Source: Desulfosporosinus metallidurans (GTDB lineage Bacteria > Bacillota > Desulfitobacteriia > Desulfitobacteriales > Desulfitobacteriaceae). From it: a stretch of DNA of 64,000 nt. The notes beneath the pieces are model-generated. The model saw nothing but the letters and a program-made list of their open reading frames with translations. It ran no database searches and was not told the origin of the DNA. How positions within the stretch are numbered: position 1 is the stretch's first letter; each line of letters begins with the position of its first letter. Shown here piece after piece: positions 16,236 through 24,911 of this stretch. The DNA is taken from the NCBI RefSeq assembly GCF_001936615.1, contig NZ_MLBF01000001.1:1-64000 (forward strand), in the 5' to 3' direction. The position numbers and the translations under genes are program-made.

Positions 16236-17996
16236 TTAGTAATTTAGGTTATAGACTGAGTGCATTATTTCATCTCGCTTGAAAGTTTTCTTCGTTATGA
16301 AACCCTTTTGACTTAGAAGGTCGGTCATTTTCGAGATAACGCTGTGACCACTTTTGCCAATTTTTTCAGAAAGGTATTTTTGACTTGCCCAACAGTTTTT
16401 AGATTCTTTCCCGACCATGAAACATAAATAGCTGTATAACTTCATTTCGCCATCCGTGAGGTCATTAAGCATTGCTTTGACAACAGCATTTTCTAACATT
16501 GTAAAGCCTTGTACGGAACTAAAATATGGGCTTATGTGGAAGATATATTCTTCCTTTTGTCTGCGATTTGTTCGTCGCTTGCAGATATACCCCATTGCAA
16601 CTAGGTCTTTCATATTCCGTTCAATAGTACGCTCAGATATGTCAGCGATACGTTGAATGTCCTTCTTCGTATATTCCTTAATCCCGCTAATTTTTTCTTC
16701 CAGCTTCATGGCTAGATAGATTCTAACTGAGCCGTCTGCAATCACGTCGAAATCCTTTAAAAGGCTATTCGGGATTACAATCTTATTATCACGCTTAAAT
16801 TCGCTGAATTCAAGGTAGCCATACGCTTGTGCAAGTTCGGCAGTATATTTCCCGTACTTTCCCTTAAAGGCAAGTGCGTAAATTCTATCGACCTCTGATA
16901 AAATGAATTGAACATCTTTTCCTGAAAGCTCTGCCCATTTTGACATGACTTGTTTGATTGTTTGAATGTTTAGCCCTAGCGTGTTTCTAAGGAATGGAAT
17001 AAGGAATAATATAACTTGATTCCTTATTCCATGCTGAGTGCCAGCCAGCATTTTCTGTATAGCTTCTGGAAGCCTTTCATAGTCAATCATGGTATAAACG
17101 TCTTTCAGGCTTTGTAGCTTGATGCGACCCACTTCTTTAATTTCGAGTTCTTTCTTTTTCTTCTCTGCAACAACTAAAGGTGCAGTAGGAATAGACTTTA
17201 TTTCTATCTCAGTCATTGTATGTGTTTGCGGGATAACATCAGGCAAGCTCTGAAGCTTCTGAAATATTTCAAGCACATGATAGCGTTTTTCCGTCCAGCC
17301 GACATCAGTCGTTGGCAAAATTTCAGGAATTTTAGCATCATAGTACTTAGAATTCTTATCCAGTGCCTTACAATTGAAAGTGTAAGGCATACGAAGTATC
17401 CTGGCAGAATCAACTATTGCGGGGTCAACCTTGAAACCTTTACTGGTTAGAAGCTCCGTAAATTTCTTGAAAATATCCTTATCCAAGACTTGATGATTCA
17501 ATAGAATATGGCTTTGAAATCCGTGACCCGTAAAAACATCGATAGTTTCAATTCCAATGTCGAGCAGTCTTTGCTTTGATTCCTTAAATTCTTCAGCAGA
17601 TATACCGTCAAAGTCGGCTGAAAGAATACAAGTAAATAGCGAGTTTTCGTTATTAATCTTCCCCTTTTGATACTTCTTCCCGTCAGGTTTCAGTACTTCC
17701 TTTTGATAATCAAATGCAAAGCCCGAAAAATATAGGCAATAGCCTTTTCCATTTACCATCCCTAAGAATTTTTTCAGGGCATCAATGTCTTTTTCTTGTA
17801 TATGCCATGCGTTATAGCTTTTGAGGTACTTCGCATCTTTTGAACGTTGTAACGGACGAAGCTCGATGGCTCCCTCATTCCAATTTTCTTCATCCTCCAA
17901 AAACGGGTAGACGGCTTTTAGGAATTTAATTTGTTTTTCGGCTTGTTTTGAGATTTGAGCTTCATTGAATTTTGGGATTTCGAATAGTTTTTTCAT
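16236..17996 (-). CDS. Primase-type plasmid replication protein
   Basis: A 586-residue protein with an N-terminal archaeo-eukaryotic-primase-like domain. The metal-binding motif ADFDG falls at about residues 127-131, an S-x-H-like motif GFQSHILL at about 159-166, and VDPAIVDSARILRMPYTFNCK at about 190-210, the third motif typical of AEP primase-polymerases. A C-terminal region (about 400-585) holds winged-helix segments (IQRIADISERTIERNMKDL and KYLSEKIGKSGHSVISKM). It would initiate or prime replication of the excised circular element. ATG 17996 is chosen because AAGGAGGAG precedes it; a longer upstream frame lacks a site. A terminator and paired 22-bp repeats lie downstream. The fold call is from motif order and is fairly secure. 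Confidence 0.78.
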   Translation of the reverse strand: MKKLFEIPKFNEAQISKQAEKQIKFLKAVYPFLEDEENWNEGAIELRPLQRSKDAKYLKSYNAWHIQEKDIDALKKFLGMVNGKGYCLYFSGFAFDYQKEVLKPDGKKYQKGKINNENSLFTCILSADFDGISAEEFKESKQRLLDIGIETIDVFTGHGFQSHILLNHQVLDKDIFKKFTELLTSKGFKVDPAIVDSARILRMPYTFNCKALDKNSKYYDAKIPEILPTTDVGWTEKRYHVLEIFQKLQSLPDVIPQTHTMTEIEIKSIPTAPLVVAEKKKKELEIKEVGRIKLQSLKDVYTMIDYERLPEAIQKMLAGTQHGIRNQVILFLIPFLRNTLGLNIQTIKQVMSKWAELSGKDVQFILSEVDRIYALAFKGKYGKYTAELAQAYGYLEFSEFKRDNKIVIPNSLLKDFDVIADGSVRIYLAMKLEEKISGIKEYTKKDIQRIADISERTIERNMKDLVAMGYICKRRTNRRQKEEYIFHISPYFSSVQGFTMLENAVVKAMLNDLTDGEMKLYSYLCFMVGKESKNCWASQKYLSEKIGKSGHSVISKMTDLLSQKGFITKKTFKRDEIMHSVYNLNY

Positions 17997-18038
17997 TTGT
18001 TCTCCTCCTTTTCGAGGACAAACAAAGTCTTGACTCAA

Positions 18039-18598
18039 CCACCTATTTGAACAAAAAACATATATAATTCCCCCTTTTTATACACATTGTTCTTTGCGAA
18101 CTGTTTTCTGGTGATGCAAGGGACTTTTTTTGCCCATTTTACTTTTAGGTAAAACAAAAACAGAGCTTGTCACACGAGGTCGGACTCAGCTCTGGTAATT
18201 TTTCTTTCATTATTTGTATATCATTAGATATAAAATGAAAGAGATTTTCCAGGTTTTCACGAGTCTCGCACACTCGATGGGGATTGTTTCTAGAAATGAG
18301 GGAACATTTCAGTAAACAGGGAAATCTCTATTTTTTTGTTTTTTTCTTATATACATCTGTGCGAGCAAATATAAGAAAAAAGATTTTAATGCGGTTTAAC
18401 TACTACTGACTGGTTTTAACACAGACCTTCAAAAGGTGTTAGGAATACAATGGTATAAACAAAAAAGCACCCCCATTGAGGTGCTTTTATGAAAAATCCT
18501 TTAGTAACCTCTTAGACATTAAAATCTTCGCTCTAACCATGCGGAGATTTTAATTTTATGAGACCTAAAGCCTTTGTTCTATAAAAAATGTTGGACAT
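18039..18598. other. Rep upstream region with hairpins
   Basis: A gene-free region of about 560 nt upstream of Rep. It contains a CAGAGCT/AGCTCTG inverted repeat (18161-18194) followed by a T-rich run, a TTTCTAGAAAT match to the parA-site motif at 18287-18297, and a plus-strand terminator at 18463-18488. A short untranslated RNA controlling Rep could be encoded here, but I cannot show it. Confidence 0.4.
18463..18488 (+). terminator. Orphan terminator upstream of Rep
   Basis: AAAAGCACC and GGTGCTTTT arms with an 8-nt loop. No coding frame precedes it on the plus strand, so it may end a small RNA. Confidence 0.65.
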
Positions 18599-18700
18599 AT
18601 GGTGAAGGGAGGAACTTTCCCCATACCTGTTCTGCATCTGAGTAATAGATTAGTCGTTTCACGTATAAGATTAATCGAATACATCGAAAAAGGAGCATAA
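18599..18700 (+). pseudogene. Remnant of an excisionase-like helix-turn-helix protein
   Basis: The frame MVKGGTFPIPVLHLSNRLVV, then SRIRLIEYIEKGA (33 codons) reads like the C-terminal half of a MerR/excisionase-type (HTH_17) domain: a G-x-FP turn, a strand, and a final helix. Upstream in the same frame, LCSIKNVGH resembles the recognition helix but is preceded by in-frame stops, so the N-terminal half is lost or shifted. GAAGGGAGG before the segment may still serve a start. A 20-codon Lys/Glu-rich frame follows immediately (18701). Excisionases help integrases remove elements, hence the interest. Confidence 0.35.
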
Positions 18701-18747
18701 ATGTTGCAAAAGAAACAGGAAAAAGAAAGAAAAGAGGTGTTTTGTTT

Positions 18748-19158
18748 TTGGAAATGCATTTAGTCGAAGCATGGAGAGAACTAACAGATTTAAATCCCAA
18801 ATTGAAAAGGTTTGTTGAAGGTGAATTGATATTCAGCTCAAAAGATAGATTTATGGGTAAGCAATTGAGGTCTTTGCAAGATAAGCTTGACGAAGCTGTT
18901 TGGAAAATCGACTATCTCTCAAAAAAGGTTACTGATGAGGGGTATCTGATTAAGCGTATCGATGGAAGGTACGCACTTAGTACAAGTCATGATGAATATT
19001 GGACATGTGGACGAACTATTGAAGTTTTCATTATTGATGAGGAAGATGATTATTACAGCGATTGGGTTCTTAGTAGGGTCGAGTACAATGAAGATTATTA
19101 TATTGTGGCGTGTCCAGACATGCCCGTGGAAGGACTTAGAGTTCGAGTTCGTCGATAA
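18748..19158 (+). CDS. DUF5348-like protein
   Basis: A 136-residue acidic protein whose C-terminal half has the DUF5348 pattern: IDGRYAL, YWTCGRTIEVFI, then WVLSRVEYNEDYYIVACPDM ending GLRVRVRR. The N-terminal half is helical (LRSLQDKLDEAVWKIDYL). Such proteins are frequent small genes of Firmicute conjugative elements; their function is unknown. Start is uncertain: TTG 18748 has GAGGTG 8 nt upstream, while ATG 18754 is also possible. A terminator follows at 19168. Confidence 0.7.
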   Translation: MEMHLVEAWRELTDLNPKLKRFVEGELIFSSKDRFMGKQLRSLQDKLDEAVWKIDYLSKKVTDEGYLIKRIDGRYALSTSHDEYWTCGRTIEVFIIDEEDDYYSDWVLSRVEYNEDYYIVACPDMPVEGLRVRVRR

Positions 19159-19167
19159 TAACAATTC

Positions 19168-19193
19168 CCTAGCCTCCGGCTAGGGGATTTTTA
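19168..19193 (+). terminator. Terminator after the DUF5348 gene
   Basis: CCCTAGCC and GGCTAGGG arms with a 3-nt loop, followed by GATTTTTATT, 10 nt after the stop. Confidence 0.92.
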
Positions 19194-19326
19194 TTGTACC
19201 TATGTAAAATATATTATTTTTCTGTAATAACTCCTTTTTAAGTCATAGATTAGGAACTTTTATGTCCTGAGTAACTTATAATTGATATCCTTAAAAAAGT
19301 CAATTATAATGGTCTTGGTGATAATA

Positions 19327-19542
19327 TTGATTAAAATTCACTTAGTAGATTTACTAAAGGAAAAAGGTAGAACCAAATATTGGCTAGCAAAGCAAACTAA
19401 AGTATCGGCAAATAGCATCGGAAAAATTGTTGATGGTAAAACTTCATCCATCAATTATATGATTCTAGACAAAATCTGTACCGCATTAGAATGTAGTGTT
19501 GGTGATGTCTTAGAACATGTCGTCGATGAACTTCCTGAATAA
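19327..19542 (+). CDS. XRE-family helix-turn-helix regulator
   Basis: A 71-residue Cro/CI-like protein: LVDLLKEKGRTKYWLAKQTK, then VSANSIGKIVDGKTSSINYM and LDKICTALECSVGDVLEHV, the full five-helix HTH_26 pattern. It likely represses element genes, perhaps the recombinase operon downstream. TTG 19327 is preferred because family members begin M-I-K-x-x-L, and GGTGATA stands upstream; a longer frame starts at 19282. Confidence in the family is high, in the start moderate. Confidence 0.82.
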   Translation: MIKIHLVDLLKEKGRTKYWLAKQTKVSANSIGKIVDGKTSSINYMILDKICTALECSVGDVLEHVVDELPE

Positions 19543-20107
19543 TACCATTAAGAAATTAACCCCCACCTTTTTATTATTTAGGATTAAGTGGTATGTTACC
19601 GCTATTAAAAAAGTTCTAGAACATACGAAATAAGTATCCGCAAAAGTTATTAAATGCGGATACTTATTTCCATAATTGAACGCGAAAGGGAAGACGCTTT
19701 TTGTCTTCCCTTAATTCGTTTTGGTGCATCACTTACCCCATATAGCTTTACATGGAGGCAAACTTCTTACTATAACGATATTTAAACTTTTATATTACAT
19801 CTACAATTATAATATATCTTAAGTTATAATATAACTGTGCTTGTAGAAACCTATTAAACCACTATTCGGTTTAATTAATGCTTGACATATCATACAATCT
19901 AACCATGACATTTGATGAACTGATTAAATTATAAGGGGAGGGTGCTGTTATCAATATTCAATGGTTCTGAGAATGTAAAATTCATGTCATGGTAAATACA
20001 CTTTAAAAAGGCGAACCAAGTAAACTTGGTTTATAAAAAAGAAAAACCCAGAATTATTCTGGTATCAGGAGCTATTTAGTATGACTGTCAAAACGGAGGT
20101 ATTTATA
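19543..20107. other. Recombinase-operon upstream region with several hairpins
   Basis: About 560 nt without a clear gene. It contains a perfect 16-bp inverted repeat (19627-19642 with 19655-19670), a 10-bp one with a T-rich loop (19686-19695 with 19703-19712), a TTGACA box near 19883, and two small hairpins close to the recombinase operon (AACCAAGT/ACTTGGTT near 20014-20031, CCAGAA/TTCTGG near 20049-20063). The first two may be terminators of the XRE gene; the last two may attenuate the recombinase operon. Confidence 0.4.
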
Positions 20108-20368
20108 TTGGCAGTCACAAATACAGAACAGGATACTCAAAATATTTCGGCATCAGAATCAAGTGGGGACATCCTTTATGTTGTAGAAAGCGTTATATCA
20201 AGAGACGATTTAATTCATGGTAGATTTACAAACAAACAAGAAAAGATTGTTTACGAAAGACCTGAAAGTAAAACTGCATCTGTAAATCGAAACATCGCAA
20301 TTGTTGAATTTCTAAATAGCATCTACGAATCAATATTACAAGAAGAAGCAGGAGGATTAAAACAATGA
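20108..20368 (+). CDS. Small protein at the head of the recombinase operon
   Basis: An 86-residue acidic protein starting at TTG 20108 with CGGAGGT 7 nt upstream; an upstream in-frame ATG at 20081 has no site. It reads AVTNTEQDTQNISASESSG then LYVVESVISRDDLIHGRFTN and IAIVEFLNSIYESIL. Its stop overlaps the ATG of the recombinase-like gene (ATGA), so they are coupled. Small proteins beside large serine recombinases can be directionality factors, but nothing in the sequence proves that here. Confidence 0.55.
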   Translation: MAVTNTEQDTQNISASESSGDILYVVESVISRDDLIHGRFTNKQEKIVYERPESKTASVNRNIAIVEFLNSIYESILQEEAGGLKQ

Positions 20369-20751
20369 AAAAGACCGACAGGAGAGAAAACACGATGATA
20401 AACGTTGTCGCCTATGTTCGTTCCAATTCAGATAATCAATGGGACAAATCAATTGATACACAGGTTCGTGCAATTAAGGAATATGCAGAAAAGGAAAACC
20501 TAAACATCATAGAAATATACATTGATAGAGCCATAAGTGCTATGGATGATAATCGAACAGATTTCCAAAGAATGATTGAGAATTCAAAACTAAAAACTTT
20601 TGAGCAAGTAATTGTCCATAAGTTAGATAGGTTTTCACGTAACAGATATGATTTTGACCAATACGAGCAAACGCTTAAAAAGAACGGTGTTGATGTTAGA
20701 AGCGTTTTAGAGAGTCTTGATGATTCACCCGAATCTATAATCATAACCTAA
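20365..20751 (+). CDS. Truncated serine recombinase N-terminal domain lacking the catalytic serine
   Basis: A 128-residue protein aligning over about 116 residues with the N-terminus of the full recombinase downstream (about 70% identical). It stops right after the catalytic domain (SPESIII), with no recombinase or zinc-ribbon domain. The catalytic serine of the Y-V-R-x-S motif is replaced: YVRSNSDNQ here against YVRYSSDGQ downstream, giving Asn at residue 21. The later HKLDRFSRNRYD arginines are kept. AGGAGG precedes ATG 20365, and a second ATG at 20395 also has a site. It is either a decaying duplicate or a catalytically dead domain that could pair with the active enzyme. Confidence 0.75.
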   Translation: MKKTDRRENTMINVVAYVRSNSDNQWDKSIDTQVRAIKEYAEKENLNIIEIYIDRAISAMDDNRTDFQRMIENSKLKTFEQVIVHKLDRFSRNRYDFDQYEQTLKKNGVDVRSVLESLDDSPESIIIT

Positions 20752-20877
20752 CACAATTAGAGTATGTCATCTAAAGAGTAGCTGACTAATTTGATAAACC
20801 TTGACTTTACAGGAGAAGAGAACGGGCAAATTTCAAATGACCGTCAGACAATCAACGGAAACAGGAGGAATAAGAAA

Positions 20878-22464
20878 ATGAGAAAAATAATAAATGTTGT
20901 TGCATATGTTCGCTACTCCTCAGACGGTCAAAGAGAAGAATCAATTGAAGCACAAATTCGTGCAATAAAGGAATATGCAAAAAGAAACAACTTGAATATT
21001 GTGGCAATATACATTGACAGAGCCAAAACTGCTACGAATGATAACCGAAACGATTTTCAGAAAATGATTGCAGACTCAAAATTACAAACGTTTGAACAAG
21101 TGATTGTTCACAAGTTAGACAGGTTTGCCCGAAACAGATATGACTCAGCCCAATACAAACACAAACTAAAAAAGAACGGCGTTGTTGTTAGAAGCGTTTT
21201 AGAGACTCTCGATGGTTCACCAGAATCAATAATGATGGAGTCTGTCCTTGAAGGAATGGCTGAATACTATAGTGCAAACCTATCAAGAGAGGTAATGAAG
21301 GGCATGCACGAAAATGCCCTAGCTTCCAGACATACTGGTGGTAAACCGCCACTCGGATTTGATTATGATAAAGAAGCTGAGAAATATATAATTAACAATC
21401 GAGAAGCCAACGCTGTCAAGATGATATTTAGGATGTATTTAGATGGTTATGGTTATACCGACATTATAAAAGCATTGGATGAAAATGGTTATAAAACTAA
21501 GGTAGGGAATTCCTTCTCTAAAAATAGTCTCTCTAGCATCTTAGTCAATGAAAAATATACTGGGGTTTATGTTTTTAATAAAAGTTCAAGTAAAGATGCG
21601 GATGGTAGACGTAATGGCCATCAGTACAAAGATGAAAAAGATATTATCAGAAATGAAGGTGGTATGCCCGAAATTATCAGCAAAGATGACTTCGCGAAAG
21701 CACGAGCGAAGATGGAAAAAAACAAAAGAATAAAAGCAACCTATCGAGCCAAAGAGACGTATCTCTTAAGTGGTTTGATTGTCTGTGGAGAATGCAACCA
21801 CGCATACGTGGGTAATGTTAAGTATTCAGGTAAACCGAAGACAAAACATGTAACATACAGGGACGGAAATAGATATTCGACAGGTAAATGTGATAATAAA
21901 GAGGTCCGTAGAGAATATATCGAGGAATTTGTTTTACAACAGATAGAGGAAAAGATACTATCTGATAATGCTATAAAATTTTTTGCGAATGAGCTTACCT
22001 TATATAGAAAAACACTCGATACGAAGCATCAATCGCTTACTAAAGATACCACTTCCGAAATACGGAAAGTATCAACCCAAATAACTAATATCGTCGAATT
22101 GATTAAGGGTGGTTCAAAGAGTCTAACTCTTATTGAGGAATTAGATAGACTAGAACTTCTCAAACAAAACTTGGAAATCAAGTTAAATGGAATAATGAAT
22201 ACACAAGAGAACATCAAAGTAATTGATGAGGAGACAATAAAAAAAATCCTGTCAGAATATAAAAAGCATATTCATGACAGGAACACCTATGAAGTAAAGA
22301 AGTTCATTAGCCAGTTCGTTCAAAAAGTGGAAATATATAAGGACTACATTAAAGTAGTCCTTTCTTTATCACATATAATTGTGGTTACATTTGGCGGAGG
22401 CGAGGGGACTTGCACCCCTGTATCGAAGAGCTGCCACAAAAGCGTCTACGCGTGTATCCTTTAA
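20878..22464 (+). CDS. Large serine recombinase (element integrase)
   Basis: A 528-residue large serine recombinase for integration and excision at ssrA. The resolvase-like catalytic domain spans residues about 1-145, with YVRYSSDGQ placing the nucleophile at Ser14 and the HKLDRFARNRYD arginine cluster. The recombinase domain follows (about 160-265, TGGKPPLGFDYD onward), then a zinc ribbon (GLIVCGECNHAYVGN with a later Cys in STGKCDNK) and a coiled coil (about 390-450). ATG 20878 has AGGAGG upstream; a longer frame from 20791 is less likely. The last 24 codons lie within the tmRNA 3' end (antisense), so the C-terminus reads GGGEGTCTPVSKSC and is set by the attachment site. Confidence 0.92.
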   Translation: MRKIINVVAYVRYSSDGQREESIEAQIRAIKEYAKRNNLNIVAIYIDRAKTATNDNRNDFQKMIADSKLQTFEQVIVHKLDRFARNRYDSAQYKHKLKKNGVVVRSVLETLDGSPESIMMESVLEGMAEYYSANLSREVMKGMHENALASRHTGGKPPLGFDYDKEAEKYIINNREANAVKMIFRMYLDGYGYTDIIKALDENGYKTKVGNSFSKNSLSSILVNEKYTGVYVFNKSSSKDADGRRNGHQYKDEKDIIRNEGGMPEIISKDDFAKARAKMEKNKRIKATYRAKETYLLSGLIVCGECNHAYVGNVKYSGKPKTKHVTYRDGNRYSTGKCDNKEVRREYIEEFVLQQIEEKILSDNAIKFFANELTLYRKTLDTKHQSLTKDTTSEIRKVSTQITNIVELIKGGSKSLTLIEELDRLELLKQNLEIKLNGIMNTQENIKVIDEETIKKILSEYKKHIHDRNTYEVKKFISQFVQKVEIYKDYIKVVLSLSHIIVVTFGGGEGTCTPVSKSCHKSVYACIL

Positions 22465-22742
22465 TTTAAGTTTCGCCAGTCTTGACTCCTAAAGGAGCGG
22501 ATTCAGTTCAGGCTAGCTCGATCATCTTAGCTAACAACTCCGAGCATTGTTGTTAGAGCATCCTACTATTATGACACCCTGATCCTTCACCGTAGGTCCA
22601 GAAGGCAGGATGCTAGCGGCACTTAAGCAGCTAGAGCGTATTCGTTGTTTGCAATTATAAAGCCCACCGTTTAACGAGACCAGGTGGAATCTCGACGCGC
22701 AACCTTTGCCACCGCTTCCCCGAGCGAGTCTAAAACGCCCCC
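22392..22742 (-). ncRNA. ssrA: Transfer-messenger RNA
   Basis: The 351-nt RNA begins GGGGGCG and ends CGCCUCC-G-CCA, which pair as a perfect 7-bp acceptor stem (one G-U), with CCA encoded. The T-arm GGGGTGCAAGTCCCC lies near the 3' end. The tag frame GCAAACAACGAATACGCTCT onward (22652 down to 22623) encodes ANNEYALAA and a TAA stop. tmRNA rescues stalled ribosomes with SmpB, whose gene is directly upstream. The RNA appears intact despite element insertion at its 3' end. A TATACT box lies about 35 nt upstream of the mature 5' end. Confidence 0.97.
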
Positions 22743-22848
22743 ATGTAAAAGATGTAAAACATCTACACGCATAGTATATCACATTTGGATTCAAAACAAA
22801 GCTGAATATCAATGGAATACTTACATCTTTTTGGAAAACAGTAGTTGA

Positions 22849-23316
22849 CTAGGCTTTATTACGATCTTTTAGAGCTCGCTCAATGTCACGTTTGCCTTCT
22901 CGTTCAGCAAGAGCCTGACGCTTATCGTAGTTTTTCTTTCCTTGACCAACCGCCAATTCCACTTTGGCCATTCCTCTTTTTAAATAAATTTTAATAGGGA
23001 TGAGGGTTAAACCTTGCAACTGAATTTTCCCCACTAATTTATTAATCTCCGTACGATGCAGTAATAATTTACGCGGCCGAAGTGGATCGTGATTAAATCG
23101 ATTACCCTGTTCATAAGGGCTGATATGCATCTGATAGACCCAGACTTCGCCATCGTTCAGACGTGCATAACTGTCTTTTAAATTAACTCGCCCATTACGG
23201 ATGGATTTAATTTCTGTCCCCGTAAGGACAATTCCAGCCTCTACTCTATCTTCAATGAAGTAATCGTGAAACGCTTTGCGATTTTCGGCAACAACTTTAA
23301 TTCCTTCAGAAGGCAT
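22849..23316 (-). CDS. smpB: SsrA-binding protein SmpB
   Basis: A 155-residue protein that binds tmRNA and carries it to stalled ribosomes. It has the family core [40 protein letters not shown], and the C-terminal tail [20 protein letters not shown] that enters the mRNA channel. Length is standard. GAGGAGGG precedes the ATG. It lies upstream of ssrA on the same strand, the usual Firmicute arrangement. Confidence 0.98.
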   Translation of the reverse strand: MPSEGIKVVAENRKAFHDYFIEDRVEAGIVLTGTEIKSIRNGRVNLKDSYARLNDGEVWVYQMHISPYEQGNRFNHDPLRPRKLLLHRTEINKLVGKIQLQGLTLIPIKIYLKRGMAKVELAVGQGKKNYDKRQALAEREGKRDIERALKDRNKA

Positions 23317-23410
23317 GCTATCCCTCCTCTCACTAGTATTTCAGTATACCACATATTTCCTGTTTTGGCCAAATCCCAATTCTTATTTTTGTGAAAAACC
23401 TATGGTAAAA

Positions 23411-23965
23411 TCAAAGCTCCAAAGCCTCAGAAATTCCTTGCATTGCTTCCAACCCATAGCCCAGGAATTCCTCCAACGAAAGTCCTAGTTCACTGCACAT
23501 GAGAATTTGTTGCCGATCTGCTCCCTTGGCGAATGACTTTGAATCGAACTTTTTCCGGAGGAACGGAACATCAACCCCCGACAGCTTCTTATCTGGCCGA
23601 ATCAATGCACCTGCGACAATGAGACCCGTCATTGGGTCTGTCGCATAGAGCGCTTTATCCAATAGAGAGATGCGCGGTAAACCATGCCGTTCGTTGTGAA
23701 CTTTGACCGCATAGACCAGCTCTTCCGGGAAACCCATACTTGCTAACATTTCTGCCCCCTTAAGGGAATGGACAAAGGGCTGTTCTTTCGTTTCCTCATA
23801 ATCGATATCATGCAACAGGCCCGCCAGCCCCCACAAATCCGGATCTTGATCAAAATGCTTGGCTAGGCGGATAAGTACTGCTTCCGTTGAAAACATATGT
23901 TTTAACAAGTTTTTATTCTCAACATTTTTTGTCAATTCAATATAAGCCTCTTCCCGTGTCATCAT
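23411..23965 (-). CDS. HD-domain (HDIG) hydrolase
   Basis: A 184-residue protein with an HD phosphohydrolase domain: HMFSTEAVLIRLAKHF, LAGLLHDIDYEETKEQP with the H-D pair, HSLKGAEML, and KVHNERHGLP. Such HDIG proteins hydrolyse phosphomonoesters or nucleotides; the substrate of this one is not evident. ATG 23965 is chosen because AGGAAG lies about 10 nt upstream; TTG 23974 is an alternative. It sits between the esterase and smpB genes and is probably cotranscribed with them. Confidence 0.88.
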   Translation of the reverse strand: MMTREEAYIELTKNVENKNLLKHMFSTEAVLIRLAKHFDQDPDLWGLAGLLHDIDYEETKEQPFVHSLKGAEMLASMGFPEELVYAVKVHNERHGLPRISLLDKALYATDPMTGLIVAGALIRPDKKLSGVDVPFLRKKFDSKSFAKGADRQQILMCSELGLSLEEFLGYGLEAMQGISEALEL

Positions 23966-23988
23966 CTCTATCAATCTTCCTTTCTCCT

Positions 23989-24789
23989 CTACATGCGGTT
24001 GTGATTCAACTCCCGCAAAAATTCATCGACTTTCAGAGCAACTTCTTCCCTCTCAGGCCCAAGCGTTAGGATATGCCCTGATTTTTCCCAGTGGAGCACG
24101 ACGGGTTTTACCTGCTGGATTTTCTTCATAATAATTTGAACGCTGACGGGGTTTACTGTCAGATCTTTAGTACTTTGCATCAACAATACAGGACACTTAA
24201 TCTCATAAAGCTTTCGGCGCACTTTACGAATCGCCCTGTTTAGGGAAATCAAACCATCCACTGGAATCCGTTCATAGCCAAAACGCTCAACCTTCGCGGT
24301 TGTCCCTTCTGATTTATTGGCAGAACTACTCAGATCCGGCTTATTTACAAACGTCGCGAAAGGCCTGATGAGTTGGACATAACGGGTCCTTCGATCTGCA
24401 AGCACCATGGGCGCATTCATAGTAATGATACCATCAATTAAGCCAAGACTTGCCAAATGAAGCGCTAACAATCCCCCCATGGAAAGTCCAATTCCGACCA
24501 CAGTGTGGCAAGACTTTCTCAGTTCCTTTACTCCAGCTTCCGCGTCTTTTGCCCAGTCTTCCCAACGACTTTTCGCCATCTGTTCTGGAGTCGTTCCATG
24601 CCCTGATAGCCTTATTCCAAGAACCGTCCACCCAAACTTGGATAACCGTTCACCTAACAAACGCATTTCTGAAGGAGATCCTGAAAACCCATGAATTAAC
24701 AAACAACCAACACGATTTCCCGGGAAATTAAAGGGCTCTACTAAGCGCCTTTGTGGCTCCATCCAACACCATCTCCCTTTCATCTCCAA
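23989..24789 (-). CDS. Alpha/beta hydrolase, carboxylesterase/monoacylglycerol lipase type
   Basis: A 266-residue alpha/beta hydrolase. Oxyanion motif LLIHGFSGSPSEMR at about residues 31-44, nucleophile elbow GIGLSMGGLLAL with the catalytic Ser at about residue 105, acid region MQSTKDLTVNPVS near 205-217 and the catalytic His in HWEKSGHILT near 238. The secG-est-smpB neighbourhood is conserved in Firmicutes, where this gene encodes an Est30-like carboxylesterase. The first Met may be upstream of the true start (MEPQRR at residue 11 is an alternative). An inverted repeat at about 24832-24855 separates it from secG. Confidence 0.9.
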   Translation of the reverse strand: MEMKGRWCWMEPQRRLVEPFNFPGNRVGCLLIHGFSGSPSEMRLLGERLSKFGWTVLGIRLSGHGTTPEQMAKSRWEDWAKDAEAGVKELRKSCHTVVGIGLSMGGLLALHLASLGLIDGIITMNAPMVLADRRTRYVQLIRPFATFVNKPDLSSSANKSEGTTAKVERFGYERIPVDGLISLNRAIRKVRRKLYEIKCPVLLMQSTKDLTVNPVSVQIIMKKIQQVKPVVLHWEKSGHILTLGPEREEVALKVDEFLRELNHNRM

Positions 24790-24911
24790 CTTTGTCAGCG
24801 AATTATAGGACGTTCTCTGTAAAATGAAAGGGACACCTCGTATGAAGTGCCCCTAGATTCGACTTTATATGCAAAGAATGGAGCATATCTAAAAGCCCTA
24901 GACTTTCTTGA

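Larger units (their letters stand above)
1..22391. mobile_element. Integrated conjugative/plasmid-like element, right part, inserted at ssrA
   Basis: The stretch holds plasmid-type functions: a ParA ATPase, a primase-type Rep protein, a VirB6/TrbL-like transfer protein, a replication-relaxation-like protein, small orphan proteins, surface-protein cargo and a large serine recombinase. It ends exactly at the 3' CCA of the tmRNA gene, and the recombinase is the terminal gene with its reading frame entering ssrA, the usual geometry of an element integrated at the tmRNA 3' end. No relaxase, coupling protein or VirB4 ATPase is visible, so the element must extend left of position 1 if it is self-transmissible. 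The left attachment site is not in the window. Housekeeping genes begin abruptly on the other side of the tmRNA. Confidence 0.8.

Noticed and set aside
22531..22812. 93-residue frame over the tmRNA gene
   Set aside because: It lies on the same strand as ssrA and its residues come from structured RNA; the tmRNA call explains the sequence fully.
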